Source: Marinobacter sp. S6332 (GTDB taxonomy: Bacteria > Pseudomonadota > Gammaproteobacteria > Pseudomonadales > Oleiphilaceae). From it: DNA of 64,000 nucleotides. A program made the translations under genes and the position numbers. A model generated the notes under the pieces. The model made no database searches and was not told the origin of the DNA. It worked only from the letters and a program-made list of their open reading frames with translations. Within the stretch, counting starts at the first letter, position 1; the number at the start of each line of letters is the position of its first letter. Shown in pieces: positions 9,076 through 21,066 of the stretch. The stretch is from NCBI RefSeq assembly GCF_023016045.1, contig NZ_JALKAP010000002.1, positions 1 through 64,000 of the forward strand, written 5' to 3'.

Positions 9076-10851
9076 TCAGCCCGAGCTAATTCCGTACACC
9101 ATCGCAATCACCGCAACCGATACCAGCCCAACGAACACGTTCATTGGCAAGCCAACGCGCACGAAATCCCAAAAACGGTAGCCTCCCGGGCCAAATACCA
9201 TCATGTTGGTTTGATACCCCAGCGGCGTGGCAAAACTGGCCGACGCGGCCATCATTACCGCTATCACGAAGGGTTCAGCCGCAACCTCCATGGTGCCAGT
9301 CATCGATAACACAACAGGAATCACCAACACAGCTGCCGCGTTGTTGGTAATCACCTCTGTCAACACAGACACAGAAAAATAGACAAGAAACAGAGCCAGT
9401 AAAACATGGCCCTTGCTAAGGCCGAGAATAACGCCAGCAACATAACTGGCCGCCCCCGTTTCCTGTAGGGCCGCGCCCAGAGCGAACGAAGCCGCGATCG
9501 TGAGAACCACTGGCACATCCACTGATTTCTGCGCCTGACCTACGGAGCAACAGCCACTCAGAATCATTAAGGCGGCGCCTAGCAGGGCGGCGTTTAGCAT
9601 GCTGAGCACACCACAAGCCGCCAGCCCCACCAGAACAATCAAGATGCCCCAAGATAGCCACGCGCGATCGTGCCTCGGAGCCTCGGTTTCCAGATCATTT
9701 ATAAGCAGGAAATCTTTGTTGTAACGTTGACGACTTACGAATGCGGGGCGCGCTTCTAGCAACAACACATCACCAGGCTTGAGGCGAATATTGCCCAAAT
9801 TTCCAGATACTCGAGCACCGCCACGGGCAACGGCCAAAACAACGGCTCCGTAACGTTCTCGAAACCGAGCATCACGAATGGTCAGCCCCAAGACCTCAGA
9901 CTGGGGAGACAGCGCAGCCTCCATTAAACAACGCTCCGCACGATGCTGACTCAAGCTCGGCTCATCTGCGTGCACAGATGGCACAATGCCATTTATTCGT
10001 AGAAGGTCTGAAATAGCCTGAGTATCTCCGGCAAATACGAGCCGATCGCTGCCGCACAAGCGCTCTTCAGAAGGCACAGCCGTGACCACGCTGCCATCAC
10101 GCTCGATCTCTACCAGATAAAGTCGCTCCAACTCTCTTAGGCCAGCCTCACCCACGGTTTTACCAACCAAGGGCCCATCAACCGCAACGGCAACTTCCAG
10201 CGTAAACTCCCTCATTGAGCCAAATTTATGTCGGTCCTCCCGGTTTGGAAGCGCCCGGGGCATAAAAAGCAATATTGCGGAGATACCCAGAATGGCCACC
10301 GGCAGGCCAACGGCCGTAATAGAGAAAATGGAAAGCCCGGCATCTCCGGTCAATTGCTCATACTGGCCATTAACAACCAAATTGGTACTGGTGCCTATCA
10401 TAGTCAGCGTGCCACCGAGAATGGCGGAGTAGCTAAGAGGGATCATCAGCTTTGAGGGGGCAATACCGATCTTCCGAGACCAGGCATGGATCGCCGGAAT
10501 CATGGTAGCGACAACGGGGGTGTTATTGAGAAAACCGCTCAACAATGCGACTGGTAGAGTAATGCGCGCTTGCGCCGAGCGAACGGTTTTGGGGTTTCTC
10601 AGCAAGTGCCTAACCAGCAAATCGACGCCACCGGAATGGTGAATGCCCGCTGCCACCACAAACAAGGCTACAACAGTAATTAGCCCCGTATTCGAAAAAC
10701 CCGACAGGGCTTGGTCGGCAGAAACGATGCCACTGGCACTGAGCACAACCATCACACCCATCAGAACTAAATGGGGCGCATAGCGCCCTGAGCTCATGAG
10801 TATAAGCGCGACGCCCGCCAGACCCAGCGAAAACCATCCTTGCCAGTCCAT
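9076..10851 (-). CDS. SLC13-family permease with central TrkA-C (RCK_C) domains
   Basis: 591-residue inner-membrane transporter. Residues 1-200 hold about five or six helices, including the SGFSNTGLITVVALFVVA and NNTPVVATMIPAI elements of the ArsB/DASS fold. Residues about 205-290 and 300-380 are two TrkA-C type regulatory domains (for example GPLVGKTVGEAGLREL and GLTIRDARFRERYGAVVLAV). The second transporter half carries TNNAAAVLVIPVVLSM and ATPLGYQTNMMVFGPGGY. Proteins of this architecture are annotated as Na+/sulfate or dicarboxylate symporters, and the substrate cannot be read from sequence. It lies downstream of parE on the same strand with a 115 bp gap. Confidence 0.88.
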   Translation of the reverse strand: MDWQGWFSLGLAGVALILMSSGRYAPHLVLMGVMVVLSASGIVSADQALSGFSNTGLITVVALFVVAAGIHHSGGVDLLVRHLLRNPKTVRSAQARITLPVALLSGFLNNTPVVATMIPAIHAWSRKIGIAPSKLMIPLSYSAILGGTLTMIGTSTNLVVNGQYEQLTGDAGLSIFSITAVGLPVAILGISAILLFMPRALPNREDRHKFGSMREFTLEVAVAVDGPLVGKTVGEAGLRELERLYLVEIERDGSVVTAVPSEERLCGSDRLVFAGDTQAISDLLRINGIVPSVHADEPSLSQHRAERCLMEAALSPQSEVLGLTIRDARFRERYGAVVLAVARGGARVSGNLGNIRLKPGDVLLLEARPAFVSRQRYNKDFLLINDLETEAPRHDRAWLSWGILIVLVGLAACGVLSMLNAALLGAALMILSGCCSVGQAQKSVDVPVVLTIAASFALGAALQETGAASYVAGVILGLSKGHVLLALFLVYFSVSVLTEVITNNAAAVLVIPVVLSMTGTMEVAAEPFVIAVMMAASASFATPLGYQTNMMVFGPGGYRFWDFVRVGLPMNVFVGLVSVAVIAMVYGISSG

Positions 10852-10966
10852 TTACGGCTCTTCCCCATCAGAAAACCGGCAGGATAACGAGTTTAAAGAA
10901 GACTTAAAAAGAATAACGCATTCTTTTTATATACCCAAAACGAATAAGACCGACAATAAAAAAATG

Positions 10967-13021
<2,055 letters not shown>

Positions 13022-13116
13022 TTAGATTCGGGCAAAATTGACAAACATCAACTACACTCAGCTGTTATAAGCGCAGAGTCTGTAGAGAATCCTAATAAAA
13101 TAGAAGGAGTATGGTC

Positions 13117-13308
13117 ATGGGCGAACAGCCTGATACTTCGGCAACGACCGATCAGGACGGCAAAGCAATCACCAAGGCCCGGGAGTGGCAGGTTTTATTG
13201 ATGGTGACCTTTGTAATCTTGCCAGCCACAGCCGTTGCCGTGGTTGGCGGATATGGCTTTGCCGTGTGGATTGGGCAGATGTTCCTAGGCCCCCCGGGGC
13301 ACCCATGA
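13117..13308 (+). CDS. torE: TorE/NapE-family small membrane protein
   Basis: 63 residues with a single transmembrane helix around residues 22-47 (LLMVTFVILPATAVAVVGGY), ending in the family hallmark GFAVWIGQMFLGPPG. TorE/NapE proteins accompany periplasmic TMAO or nitrate reductases; their biochemical role is unclear. The second ATG at 13117 is chosen because AAGGAG sits seven bases before it, whereas the ATG at 13111 is too close. It is first in the cluster, 58 bp ahead of torC. A TTGACA at 13038 could be a -35 element, but no well-spaced -10 follows. Confidence 0.88.
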   Translation: MGEQPDTSATTDQDGKAITKAREWQVLLMVTFVILPATAVAVVGGYGFAVWIGQMFLGPPGHP

Positions 13309-13366
13309 GCGCAAGCGCAGACCACCTGTATTACAAACCACAAAAATCTGACCCGGGCAGAACCTC

Positions 13367-14554
13367 ATGTTAAAACGCATAAAGTCCCTTTGGCGGACTC
13401 TAAATCGCCCACCCGTCCACATCAGCTTGGGGCTGGTTATCATTACCGGTTTTGTCGCTGGCATTATCTTCTGGGGCGGCTTTAACACGGCCCTCGAAGT
13501 TACAAACACGGAAGCGTTTTGCATCAGCTGCCATGAAATGAAAGACAACGTTTACGAAGAGTTGAAGGATACCGTGCACTACGAAAATCGCACGGGCGTT
13601 AGGGCCACTTGTCCGGACTGCCATGTACCCCACAACTGGACAGATAAAATTGCGCGGAAAATGCAGGCCAGTAAAGAAGTATGGGGCGCTATTTTCGGAA
13701 CCATCAATACTCCAGAAAAGTTTGAGGCCAAGCGCTTGGAGCTTGCACAGCATGAGTGGGCCAGATTTTCAGCCAACAACTCGTTGGAGTGCCGCAACTG
13801 TCATGACTACGACAGCATGGACTGGGACAAAATGGGTGACGAAGCACGCCGTTTCATGAAGCCCGCCGCAGAGCGTAACCAGAGCTGTCTCGACTGCCAC
13901 AAGGGCATTGCCCACCACCTGCCCAAAGAGATGAACACTGGGGTTGACCCTGCCCTTGCCCGGTTGATGGACCAAGCAGCTGGCGCGCGTCTGGCAACTG
14001 GCGAGACTTATTACACAGTCACATCGGTTGATCTTTACACCGACCCCGAACTGCAGAATCTTGCCGGCTACCTTGACCCCGCTTCTTCTGTAAACCTGAT
14101 CAGCACCAAAGGTGATGCTTTGGAAGTTCAGGTATCTGGATGGCGCAAGCAAAAAGGTTTTGGCCGCATCATGTACGAAGGCTTTGGTCTTAACGTAGCC
14201 AGTGCGGTTCTCGAAAAAGAGGTTGCCACAGACGATGCCCGCTTCAGTTTGGGCGAAAGCAAAGTGGACGACCTCACTGGCCTGTCTTGGGAGCGGGCAG
14301 ATATTACCCTGTGGGCGAAAAAAGGCGGCCTGTTGCCTGATCGCGACGCCCTCTGGAGCTATGCCGACCAGACATACTCAGATGGCTGCAGTGTTTGCCA
14401 TGGCGAACCAGCCCCAGGGCATTTCGATGCTAACACCTGGCCCGCAATGTTCTCGGGCATGGTGGGCTTCACCAACATGAATGCGGAAACCCAAGCTCTG
14501 GTGTTGAAGTATCTGCAGCTGCACTCTTCGGACTTTGCCGAAAACGCACACTGA
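13367..14554 (+). CDS. torC: Pentaheme c-type cytochrome TorC
   Basis: Membrane-anchored electron donor to TMAO reductase, passing electrons from menaquinol/ubiquinol to TorA. One N-terminal anchor helix (about 18-40) precedes a NapC/NirT domain with four heme motifs: CISCH 52-56, CPDCH 82-86, CRNCH 142-146 and CLDCH 174-178. A TorC-specific C-terminal domain ends with the fifth heme motif CSVCH at 341-345. Length (395) and heme count match TorC rather than NapC, which has four hemes. The ribosome-binding site is weak. torA starts 16 bp after its stop, consistent with an operon. No torS, torT or torR regulatory genes are in the window. Confidence 0.95.
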   Translation: MLKRIKSLWRTLNRPPVHISLGLVIITGFVAGIIFWGGFNTALEVTNTEAFCISCHEMKDNVYEELKDTVHYENRTGVRATCPDCHVPHNWTDKIARKMQASKEVWGAIFGTINTPEKFEAKRLELAQHEWARFSANNSLECRNCHDYDSMDWDKMGDEARRFMKPAAERNQSCLDCHKGIAHHLPKEMNTGVDPALARLMDQAAGARLATGETYYTVTSVDLYTDPELQNLAGYLDPASSVNLISTKGDALEVQVSGWRKQKGFGRIMYEGFGLNVASAVLEKEVATDDARFSLGESKVDDLTGLSWERADITLWAKKGGLLPDRDALWSYADQTYSDGCSVCHGEPAPGHFDANTWPAMFSGMVGFTNMNAETQALVLKYLQLHSSDFAENAH

Positions 14555-14569
14555 CTTTTGAGGCATAAG

Positions 14570-17038
14570 ATGGCTATTACACGCAGACAATTCATGCAAG
14601 GACTGGCTTCTGTTTCAGCGGGGGCCATGCTCGGCCCCGGCCTTTTAATGCGTACAGCAGAAGCTGCCGTATCAGCTGAAGGCTCCTGGAAAACCACCGG
14701 TTCGCACTGGGGCGCCATCAAGGCCTTGGTAAAAGGCGGCAAGGTGGCTGAAATAAAGCCGCTTGAACAAGACAAGTACCCAACCGAGATGATCAAAGGT
14801 GTGATGGGCGTCATCTACAACCCATCCCGCATTCGCTACCCCATGGCCCGATTGGACTGGCTGAAAAACCGAGAGAATAGCGACCGCACCCAGCGTGGTG
14901 ACAACCGGTTTGTACGCCTGACTTGGGACGAAGCTCTAGATCTGTTCTATGAGGAGCTGGAGCGGGTGCAAACCACCCACGGCCCGGCTGCCCTGCACCA
15001 CTCCACCGGCTGGCGCCAGACCGGGCAGGTACATAGCTGCGGCAACCACATGGCTCGTGCCCTCGGCATGCATGGCAATTCGGTGGCCTCAATCGGCGAC
15101 TACTCCACGGGCGCCGCTCAAGGCATTCTGCCCTACATACTGGGCTCTACCGAGGTATACAGTCAGGGCACATCATGGCCGCTGATTCTGGAAAACAGCA
15201 AAACCGTCATCCTGTGGGCCAATGACCCGGTCAAAAATCTTCAGGTAGGCTGGAACTGTGAAACCCACGAATCCTACGAATATCTGGAGCAGCTGAAAGG
15301 CAAAGTGGCCAACGGCAGCATCCGCGTAATCAGCGTCGACCCGGTTCGCTCCAAAACCCAGAACTATCTGGGCTGCGAGCAGTTGTACGTAAACCCGATG
15401 ACCGACGTACCCTTCATGCTGGGCATTGCACACACCCTGTATACCGAAAACCTTTACGACAAGAAGTTCATCGAAACCTACGCGCTGGGCTTCAAAGACT
15501 TCATTGACTATGTGATGGGTGAAACCGACGACAAGGTTGAGAAAACACCTGCTTGGGCATCTGCGATTTGCGGCATCGATGAAGACAAAATACGTGAGTT
15601 TGCCCGTCTGCTCGCGTCGGACCGCACACAGCTTCTCTTTGGCTGGGCGGTTCAGCGTCAACAGCATGGCGAGCAGCCTTACTGGATGGGTGCCGTAATT
15701 GCCACCATGCTGGGCCAGATTGGTTTGCCGGGCGGCGGTATCAGTTACGCCCACCACTACAGCTCGATTGGGGTATCGGCTTCTGGCGCCAGCGCGCCGG
15801 GCGCCTTCCCACGCAATATAGACGCGGGCAAAGCACCAAAGCACCCGAGCACAGACTATAAAGGCGCCAGCAGCACCATCCCGATTGCGCGTTGGGTTGA
15901 CAGCATCCTAACACCCGGTGAAAAGATCGAGTACAACGGTAGTGAAGTAATCTACCCGGAAATCCGCATGGTAGTGTTCAGTGGCTGTAACCCCTGGCAC
16001 CGTCATCAAGACCGCAACCGAATGAAACAGGCTTATCGCAAGCTGGAAACTGCGGTTACCATCGACTTTACGTGGAACGCCACCTGCCGCTTCTCGGATC
16101 TCGTACTACCCGCCTGCACCCAGTTTGAGCGCAACGATATCGATATCTATGGCTCCTACAGCAACCGCGGCCTGCTGGCCATGCATAAGCTGGTGGACCC
16201 TTTGTTCCATTCGCGCACGGATTTCGACATATTCACAGAACTCTGTCGTCGCTTTGGTCGCCACGAAGAATACCGTCGCAGCATGGACGAAGGTCAGTGG
16301 CTGCGGCACCTCTACAATGCCTGCCGGGACGAAAACCAGAAGGCCGGATTCAAGATGCCGGAATTCGACGAGTTCTGGGAAGCCGGTTATATCGACTTTG
16401 GGGCTGGCAAGCCTTGGGTGCGGCACGCCGACTTCCGGGAAGACCCGGAACTGAACGCATTGGGTACTCCTTCCGGATTTATTGAAATCAGTAGCCGAAA
16501 AATCGGCCGGTACGGCTATGACGACTGCAAGGCCTATCCCAGCTGGATGGAGAAAGCCGAGAGGTCACACGGCGGGCCGGGTTCCGACAAGTTCCCCTTA
16601 TGGCTGCAATCAGTGCATCCAGACAATCGCCTGCACTCACAAATGTGCGAATCGGAAGAGTTCCGCGCCACCTACACAGTACAGGGCCGCGAACCGGTGT
16701 TTATGGGCCCTGAAGACGCCAAGGCACGCGGCATCGCCGACGGTGATCTGGTGCGCGTGTTCAACGACCGTGGCCAACTCCTGGCTGGCGCCGTGGTTTC
16801 CGACAACTTCCCGCCAGGCGTCATCCGCATTCAGGAAGGCGCATGGTACGGCCCGGAGGATGCCAGCATAGGCTCACTGGACACATACGGTGACCCCAAC
16901 ACCCTCACCATGGATATAGGCACTTCGCGCCTGTCTCAGGCCACCAGCGCCAATACTTGTCTGGTCAACATGGAGAAGTTCAAGGGTACCGCACCGGCTG
17001 TCACCTCATTCGGCGGGCCCATTGAGGTTGAGGTATGA
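14570..17038 (+). CDS. torA: Trimethylamine-N-oxide reductase TorA
   Basis: Periplasmic molybdopterin enzyme reducing TMAO to trimethylamine in anaerobic respiration. A Tat signal is present (TRRQFMQGL, then a hydrophobic stretch and a cleavage region near AEAA). The body is a DMSO-reductase family oxidoreductase; Ser179 in [10 protein letters not shown] is the expected molybdenum ligand, preceded by [16 protein letters not shown]. There is no N-terminal Cys cluster for an Fe-S centre, as expected for TorA/DmsA-type III enzymes. The ATG at 14570 has GAGG six bases upstream; a TTG at 14558 would add four residues. 822 residues is typical of the family. torD overlaps its stop. Confidence 0.96.
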   Translation: MAITRRQFMQGLASVSAGAMLGPGLLMRTAEAAVSAEGSWKTTGSHWGAIKALVKGGKVAEIKPLEQDKYPTEMIKGVMGVIYNPSRIRYPMARLDWLKNRENSDRTQRGDNRFVRLTWDEALDLFYEELERVQTTHGPAALHHSTGWRQTGQVHSCGNHMARALGMHGNSVASIGDYSTGAAQGILPYILGSTEVYSQGTSWPLILENSKTVILWANDPVKNLQVGWNCETHESYEYLEQLKGKVANGSIRVISVDPVRSKTQNYLGCEQLYVNPMTDVPFMLGIAHTLYTENLYDKKFIETYALGFKDFIDYVMGETDDKVEKTPAWASAICGIDEDKIREFARLLASDRTQLLFGWAVQRQQHGEQPYWMGAVIATMLGQIGLPGGGISYAHHYSSIGVSASGASAPGAFPRNIDAGKAPKHPSTDYKGASSTIPIARWVDSILTPGEKIEYNGSEVIYPEIRMVVFSGCNPWHRHQDRNRMKQAYRKLETAVTIDFTWNATCRFSDLVLPACTQFERNDIDIYGSYSNRGLLAMHKLVDPLFHSRTDFDIFTELCRRFGRHEEYRRSMDEGQWLRHLYNACRDENQKAGFKMPEFDEFWEAGYIDFGAGKPWVRHADFREDPELNALGTPSGFIEISSRKIGRYGYDDCKAYPSWMEKAERSHGGPGSDKFPLWLQSVHPDNRLHSQMCESEEFRATYTVQGREPVFMGPEDAKARGIADGDLVRVFNDRGQLLAGAVVSDNFPPGVIRIQEGAWYGPEDASIGSLDTYGDPNTLTMDIGTSRLSQATSANTCLVNMEKFKGTAPAVTSFGGPIEVEV

Positions 17039-17706
17039 ATGCAGATTGGCGCCACCCCGCGCTCTGCAACTGGTTTGCCGGTCTCTTTGCAGCAGAGTTG
17101 ACCGCTGAACAACTGCAGGCTTACCAACGAGGAGAGGGTGAGGCCGTGCTCGTCTCGCTGTCTGAGCTACCAGACCTTACAGAGGCTGTTAAGCGGTTGC
17201 GCAATGCCATCAATGGCCTGACCTTGCTAGCCCATCCACAATTGGAGCTGGCAGCAGATTTCGCTTCCATGTTCCTGCTGGACGGGCAAAACAGCCCCCC
17301 CCCCTATGCATCCTTTTACAGCTCTGAGGGCAGCCGCTTTTTTGCAGAGCCACAGGCACGCATGCAAGAGAGACTGGAAGCTAGCCAGCAAGAGGTGTCA
17401 GCAGATTTTCGGGAGCCTTCAGACCACTTGTCGGTGATGCTTGAATATCTGGGCGATGGCTTCGCAGCACATCAGGAAACCGCGGAACGATCTAATTCAG
17501 GGCCCACATTAGATCAGATCAAAACCTTTGTTGAGGAAGAGCTGCTGAACTGGCTCCCCGCTTTTGCAGCCCGCTGCCAGAAGGTTAAAACCGTGAGCGA
17601 TCTCTACCCTGCTCTGGCGGCTCTGTTGCTTGAGTTCTGTAAGGGGTTGCCAGCGTTGGACGAAGCGCTGGCAAATGAATCGGCGAAGGCCGCCTCAAGG
17701 CTTTAA
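17035..17706 (+). CDS. torD: TorD-family molybdoenzyme chaperone
   Basis: Cytoplasmic helical chaperone that binds the TorA signal peptide and prepares the apoenzyme for cofactor insertion. 223 residues. The family motif region around PPYASFY is preceded by [15 protein letters not shown], and the H-x-x-x-M-L-E-Y-L-like element [10 protein letters not shown] is present. Its ATG overlaps the torA stop as ATGA, giving translational coupling of chaperone and substrate. The PPP before YASFY is encoded by part of an uninterrupted run of ten C's, a slippage-prone site. The 3' end overlaps the convergent PrcB-like gene by 12 bp. Confidence 0.93.
   Translation: MNADWRHPALCNWFAGLFAAELTAEQLQAYQRGEGEAVLVSLSELPDLTEAVKRLRNAINGLTLLAHPQLELAADFASMFLLDGQNSPPPYASFYSSEGSRFFAEPQARMQERLEASQQEVSADFREPSDHLSVMLEYLGDGFAAHQETAERSNSGPTLDQIKTFVEEELLNWLPAFAARCQKVKTVSDLYPALAALLLEFCKGLPALDEALANESAKAASRL
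17295..17304 (+). repeat. Homopolymeric C10 tract inside torD
   Basis: Ten consecutive C's encode the last base of Ser plus three Pro residues just before YASFY. A gain or loss of one C would frameshift TorD after about 90 residues. As given, the frame is intact. Such tracts are typical phase-variation sites but also common sequencing-error sites. Confidence 0.9.
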
Positions 17707-18207
17707 AATCAGATCTTTGTCCCTAACACCCGACACCCGGATTTCCGACCAATCACTAGCAGGAACCGCCACCACTACGCAGGGCGATGTTATAACCTGA
17801 GCGGTCATGGTTCCGGGCGCCGGCGAACGCATCGCCACCGCAAGCTGTAATGTGCTTGTGGTGCTCTGCGCAGAACTCAGGCTAAGGCTGTAACCGCTCG
17901 TTGGCCGTTCCCCTAACGTGACAAACAGCAAGTGTTCTTTGGCGAGATCCACCTGTCGCAACTGCTGCACCGCCATATTCTGAGTTGGCAGATCAAGCAT
18001 CTGCTGCAGCCGCTCGGCAGTCTGAACATAGGCCAATCCGGGGCCCGTTAGCCCACAATGGGCTGACTGAGTAACCTGCCGCGCTAAGGGCGCATCGCGC
18101 TTATCCTCGGTAACATGGGAAGACGCACACCCTGCCAACAACGCAAGCCCGGCCACCAAAGAAGCTGATGGCACGCCTGCAAATACCCTTCTACATACAG
18201 AAATCAA
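17695..18207 (-). CDS. PrcB-like lipoprotein
   Basis: 170-residue predicted lipoprotein. A signal peptide ends in a lipobox (LALLAGC). Residues from about 95 carry the motif GERPTSGYSLSL, close to the GxxPTGGY element of PrcB C-terminal domains, followed by a strand-rich end (SPCVVVAVPASDW). In Treponema denticola, PrcB belongs to the dentilisin complex with a subtilisin-like protease. Here the gene overlaps the end of a subtilase gene, so the pairing is preserved. The start is a TTG overlapping the protease TGA as TTGA, with GGAG seven bases upstream. Family membership is by motif only. The function is probably to bind or stabilise the protease. Confidence 0.65.
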   Translation of the reverse strand: MISVCRRVFAGVPSASLVAGLALLAGCASSHVTEDKRDAPLARQVTQSAHCGLTGPGLAYVQTAERLQQMLDLPTQNMAVQQLRQVDLAKEHLLFVTLGERPTSGYSLSLSSAQSTTSTLQLAVAMRSPAPGTMTAQVITSPCVVVAVPASDWSEIRVSGVRDKDLILKP

Positions 18208-20909
18208 CGCTCTGCTCCAATCAGTTTGTGGGCTGGCTCATGGCCAGAACCACTCTCTATTTGCTCTGGCAAAAGCTTATAGCCTCTAAACCCGGGGCGC
18301 GGCAATACGTTGGGTGTCGCCGCCGAAATGGATGGGCGCGAATAGCTGGTTGTCATTTCTATACCTGTAAGCGATTGCCCCGGGCTGATAGTGATTTCCT
18401 GCCTAAGACCTGTTACCGGGTATTCCGCACAGGCTTCGCCCGCATGGCAAATCAACCCATCGTTATCCAGGTCAGATCCGGCCACCAAAATATAGTTACC
18501 GGGCGGAACCTCATTGAGCGTTTGCGGCTCAACGCCGTCATCAGGTGCAAACGAAAACCGGTATTGCCCGTTATCAACCACCGCTGTCGTCTGAGCAACC
18601 GTCGTATAAAAGTCACCTTCCGACTCGGGATCAACCAATAAAACGAAGTGTCTGCCTGCATCACGAGCTTGCTGATCCGTTACCCTCTGGCCTATCACCG
18701 GGATTTCAAGCCTGCGCAACCTATCACTTTTGTATTCCACAACAATCGGTGCCCGAGTCGATATCCCAGCTTCAAGCGCTTCCGGGCGCAATGTTAGGGA
18801 AAGGATAAACTCCGTTCCAGTTGCCCCACTGGCAGGCGCGGAATCCAAACGCACCCAGGGTGCATTTACAGAGACAGACTCAATAGTTACAAGGCCCGGG
18901 TCGCTGCCATAAACGCTCAAGGTCACGCTCGCGGAAGAAGATCCCTCCGACGACAAGCTTACAATGGCGGGGGACGATGCCAACAAATTGGGCACCACCG
19001 CAGTAGAGGCCGCCAAAGTGGACTTGCCTGCATCGAGAAGACCCCAGCCTCGATCCACAGTTTTGGCGCAGATTTCACGGCCACAATCCTGAAAAGTCAA
19101 GTCTCCAGCCATCAACATGGCTCTCAGCCTGCCATGATCCAGAGCCGGATTGAGGCTCTTCATCAAAGCAAAAACCGCCGAGACATGCGGGGCCGCCATA
19201 GATGTTCCCTGTAAGCCTATGTAGGTCTCTTTCAGGGAGCCATTTATCAGACTGGCACTGGTGCTGCTGATTAAGTCACTGCGGCCGTCAGCGTTACCAT
19301 CGCGGCTGGCATCGCCGCCGGGTGCCGCCAAATCGATCCAGCTGCCGGAATTCGAATAGGCCGACAGCTCACCTGCCCCATCAACAGCGCTTACAGAAAA
19401 CACCTGATCATAGGCCGCTGGATAGGAGGCCAGCGTAGACGCAGAATTTCCCGCCGCCGCGACAAATACCACGCCTTTACTAACACCGTCAGCAATGGCC
19501 TCATTCAACTGCGATTGAAAAGGAAGCCCGCCCAAGCTCAGGTTAACAATATCAGCGCGGCGACGGTCACCAGCAGAGCCAGCAATCCAGCGCAAGGCCG
19601 CTAACAAATCCGCAGACGAACCTGTGCCCCCTTCACCCAGCACCCGAACAGGAAGCAACGAGGCGTTATATGCAATACCGGCTCCGCCTGCACCATTTAC
19701 CGCAGCGGCAATGGTACCTGACACATGGGTACCATGATAAACACTGGTGCCAACAGCGTTTCCTGGGTCTGAAGGGTCATTATCCCGCCCAGAAGGCAGA
19801 TCAAAGTCGTTATCAAACCCTGCGGATACGAAATCCGCACCACCAACAACGTTTGCATCCAACTCGCTGTGCCAGTTACCCGGCTCGCCATACAACCCCG
19901 TGTCCATCACTGCAACGGTAACACCAGCACCGCCGTCACTGGCTAACTGCCAGGCGGTTGGAGCGTTTACCAACTCATAATGCCACTGCTGCCCTACAGA
20001 CAGATGGTTATATAGCGGCTCATTTAGCGGCGTTGTGTTCATCGCCCTCATTTTGTAGTTGGGTGTAGCCGATACCACATCCGCACGCTTGCTCAGTGCA
20101 CGAACCCACTCAAGAGTCGAGTCTTGTGTTTGCAAGCCGCTATTGCGCAACGCCTGAGCCGGTGCTTGCACCAGCCAAACACCCGGCGACAACTCCCGCT
20201 TGGGCTCCATGCTTTCTTGTGGCCCAAACGAGTGTTGGGACATCTGGCTCATTCCCTGCTTAAACTCAACAATGGCCTCGGAATCGACAAAGTCGTGATC
20301 TGGCCACTCAAACCCAGCCGATAAAGCATTACCTGCTGTGGATGTCGATAGAATATAGAGCATGGGCTCAAAACCGGTCGCCTCAACAGCCAAGCTGTAA
20401 GAGCCTGCTGGCTCCGTCTCCGGTAGTGAAATCTGGACCGGGTCTGATTGGTTACCCGTAGACGCGGTGGCAATAAGACGATTACCTGTAAACAGAGACA
20501 ATCTCAGCGGTGATGGGCCCTGACTGGTAGCAAACGGCTGAAGGGAAATACTCTGCTCTGCATGCAAAGGCAGAGTAAAAATATCAACAGGGTCTGCGGG
20601 GTAAACATTCCCAGGCCCATCGCCCGCGCCGGAATAGACTCCGAACGCAGGGCTCACATAACCCGCAAGAACAAATTCCGGAGGCAGAAGTTGCGCATCA
20701 GACTCGGGAGAAGCACCCAGTGCCAACGTTTCTCCATCGTCGGCATCGACCCGGGTTCCGGCTTCGATAGCGATACTGCCCGATAGCGCAACATCGCCCG
20801 GTGTTCGCCCAATGCTTCCGGAACTTCCGTCACAACCCCAAAGAGCCACAATCAGCCCCGCCAGAATTGAACACTTTAAAAACGTCGCTGCCATTGCGTG
20901 AGCATGCAT
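18204..20909 (-). CDS. Surface-anchored subtilisin-like (S8) serine protease
   Basis: About 900 residues. The N-terminus is a lipoprotein signal with lipobox ALWGC followed by DGSSG. The catalytic domain in the middle third has Asp in VAVMDTGLYG, His in HGTHVSGTIAAAVNG, the oxyanion Asn in FVAAAGNSAS and Ser in GTSMAAPHVSAVFALM. Residues about 70-190 resemble a pre-peptidase/beta domain, and a propeptide-like region (VEFKQGMSQM ... VVSATPNYKMRA) precedes the catalytic domain. The C-terminal 250 residues are beta-rich repeats ending in a DSDNDG-like GSDLDNDGLICHAGEAC segment, possibly Ca-binding. The ATG at 20909 is preferred, with AGGGG nine bases upstream. It is followed by the PrcB-like lipoprotein gene, suggesting a two-protein complex. 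The protein's target is unknown. Confidence 0.9.
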   Translation of the reverse strand: MHAHAMAATFLKCSILAGLIVALWGCDGSSGSIGRTPGDVALSGSIAIEAGTRVDADDGETLALGASPESDAQLLPPEFVLAGYVSPAFGVYSGAGDGPGNVYPADPVDIFTLPLHAEQSISLQPFATSQGPSPLRLSLFTGNRLIATASTGNQSDPVQISLPETEPAGSYSLAVEATGFEPMLYILSTSTAGNALSAGFEWPDHDFVDSEAIVEFKQGMSQMSQHSFGPQESMEPKRELSPGVWLVQAPAQALRNSGLQTQDSTLEWVRALSKRADVVSATPNYKMRAMNTTPLNEPLYNHLSVGQQWHYELVNAPTAWQLASDGGAGVTVAVMDTGLYGEPGNWHSELDANVVGGADFVSAGFDNDFDLPSGRDNDPSDPGNAVGTSVYHGTHVSGTIAAAVNGAGGAGIAYNASLLPVRVLGEGGTGSSADLLAALRWIAGSAGDRRRADIVNLSLGGLPFQSQLNEAIADGVSKGVVFVAAAGNSASTLASYPAAYDQVFSVSAVDGAGELSAYSNSGSWIDLAAPGGDASRDGNADGRSDLISSTSASLINGSLKETYIGLQGTSMAAPHVSAVFALMKSLNPALDHGRLRAMLMAGDLTFQDCGREICAKTVDRGWGLLDAGKSTLAASTAVVPNLLASSPAIVSLSSEGSSSASVTLSVYGSDPGLVTIESVSVNAPWVRLDSAPASGATGTEFILSLTLRPEALEAGISTRAPIVVEYKSDRLRRLEIPVIGQRVTDQQARDAGRHFVLLVDPESEGDFYTTVAQTTAVVDNGQYRFSFAPDDGVEPQTLNEVPPGNYILVAGSDLDNDGLICHAGEACAEYPVTGLRQEITISPGQSLTGIEMTTSYSRPSISAATPNVLPRPGFRGYKLLPEQIESGSGHEPAHKLIGAER

Positions 20910-21010
20910 TCGCACTAGCCCCTGTTTTGATGTGCCAACAAGTATACGCTACACGGCCCTTCCCAGATGCCGAGAGCTACTTAATCACTCTGGCATGATT
21001 CTACATAAAT

Positions 21011-21045
21011 AAAAAAGCCGCCTTAGGAAACTTTCCGAAGGCGGC
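21011..21045 (-). terminator. Rho-independent terminator of the TRAP operon
   Basis: On the minus strand GCCGCCTT (21045-21038) pairs with AAGGCGGC (21024-21017), and the stem is followed by a run of six T's. It lies 22 bp after the permease stop and separates the TRAP operon from the subtilase gene. Confidence 0.9.
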
Positions 21046-21066
21046 GCTTACATCTCACGGTGAAAA

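Noticed and set aside
15173..15844. 223-codon minus-strand open frame inside torA
   Set aside because: It is antisense to a clearly conserved TorA coding region and has no ribosome-binding site or family match.
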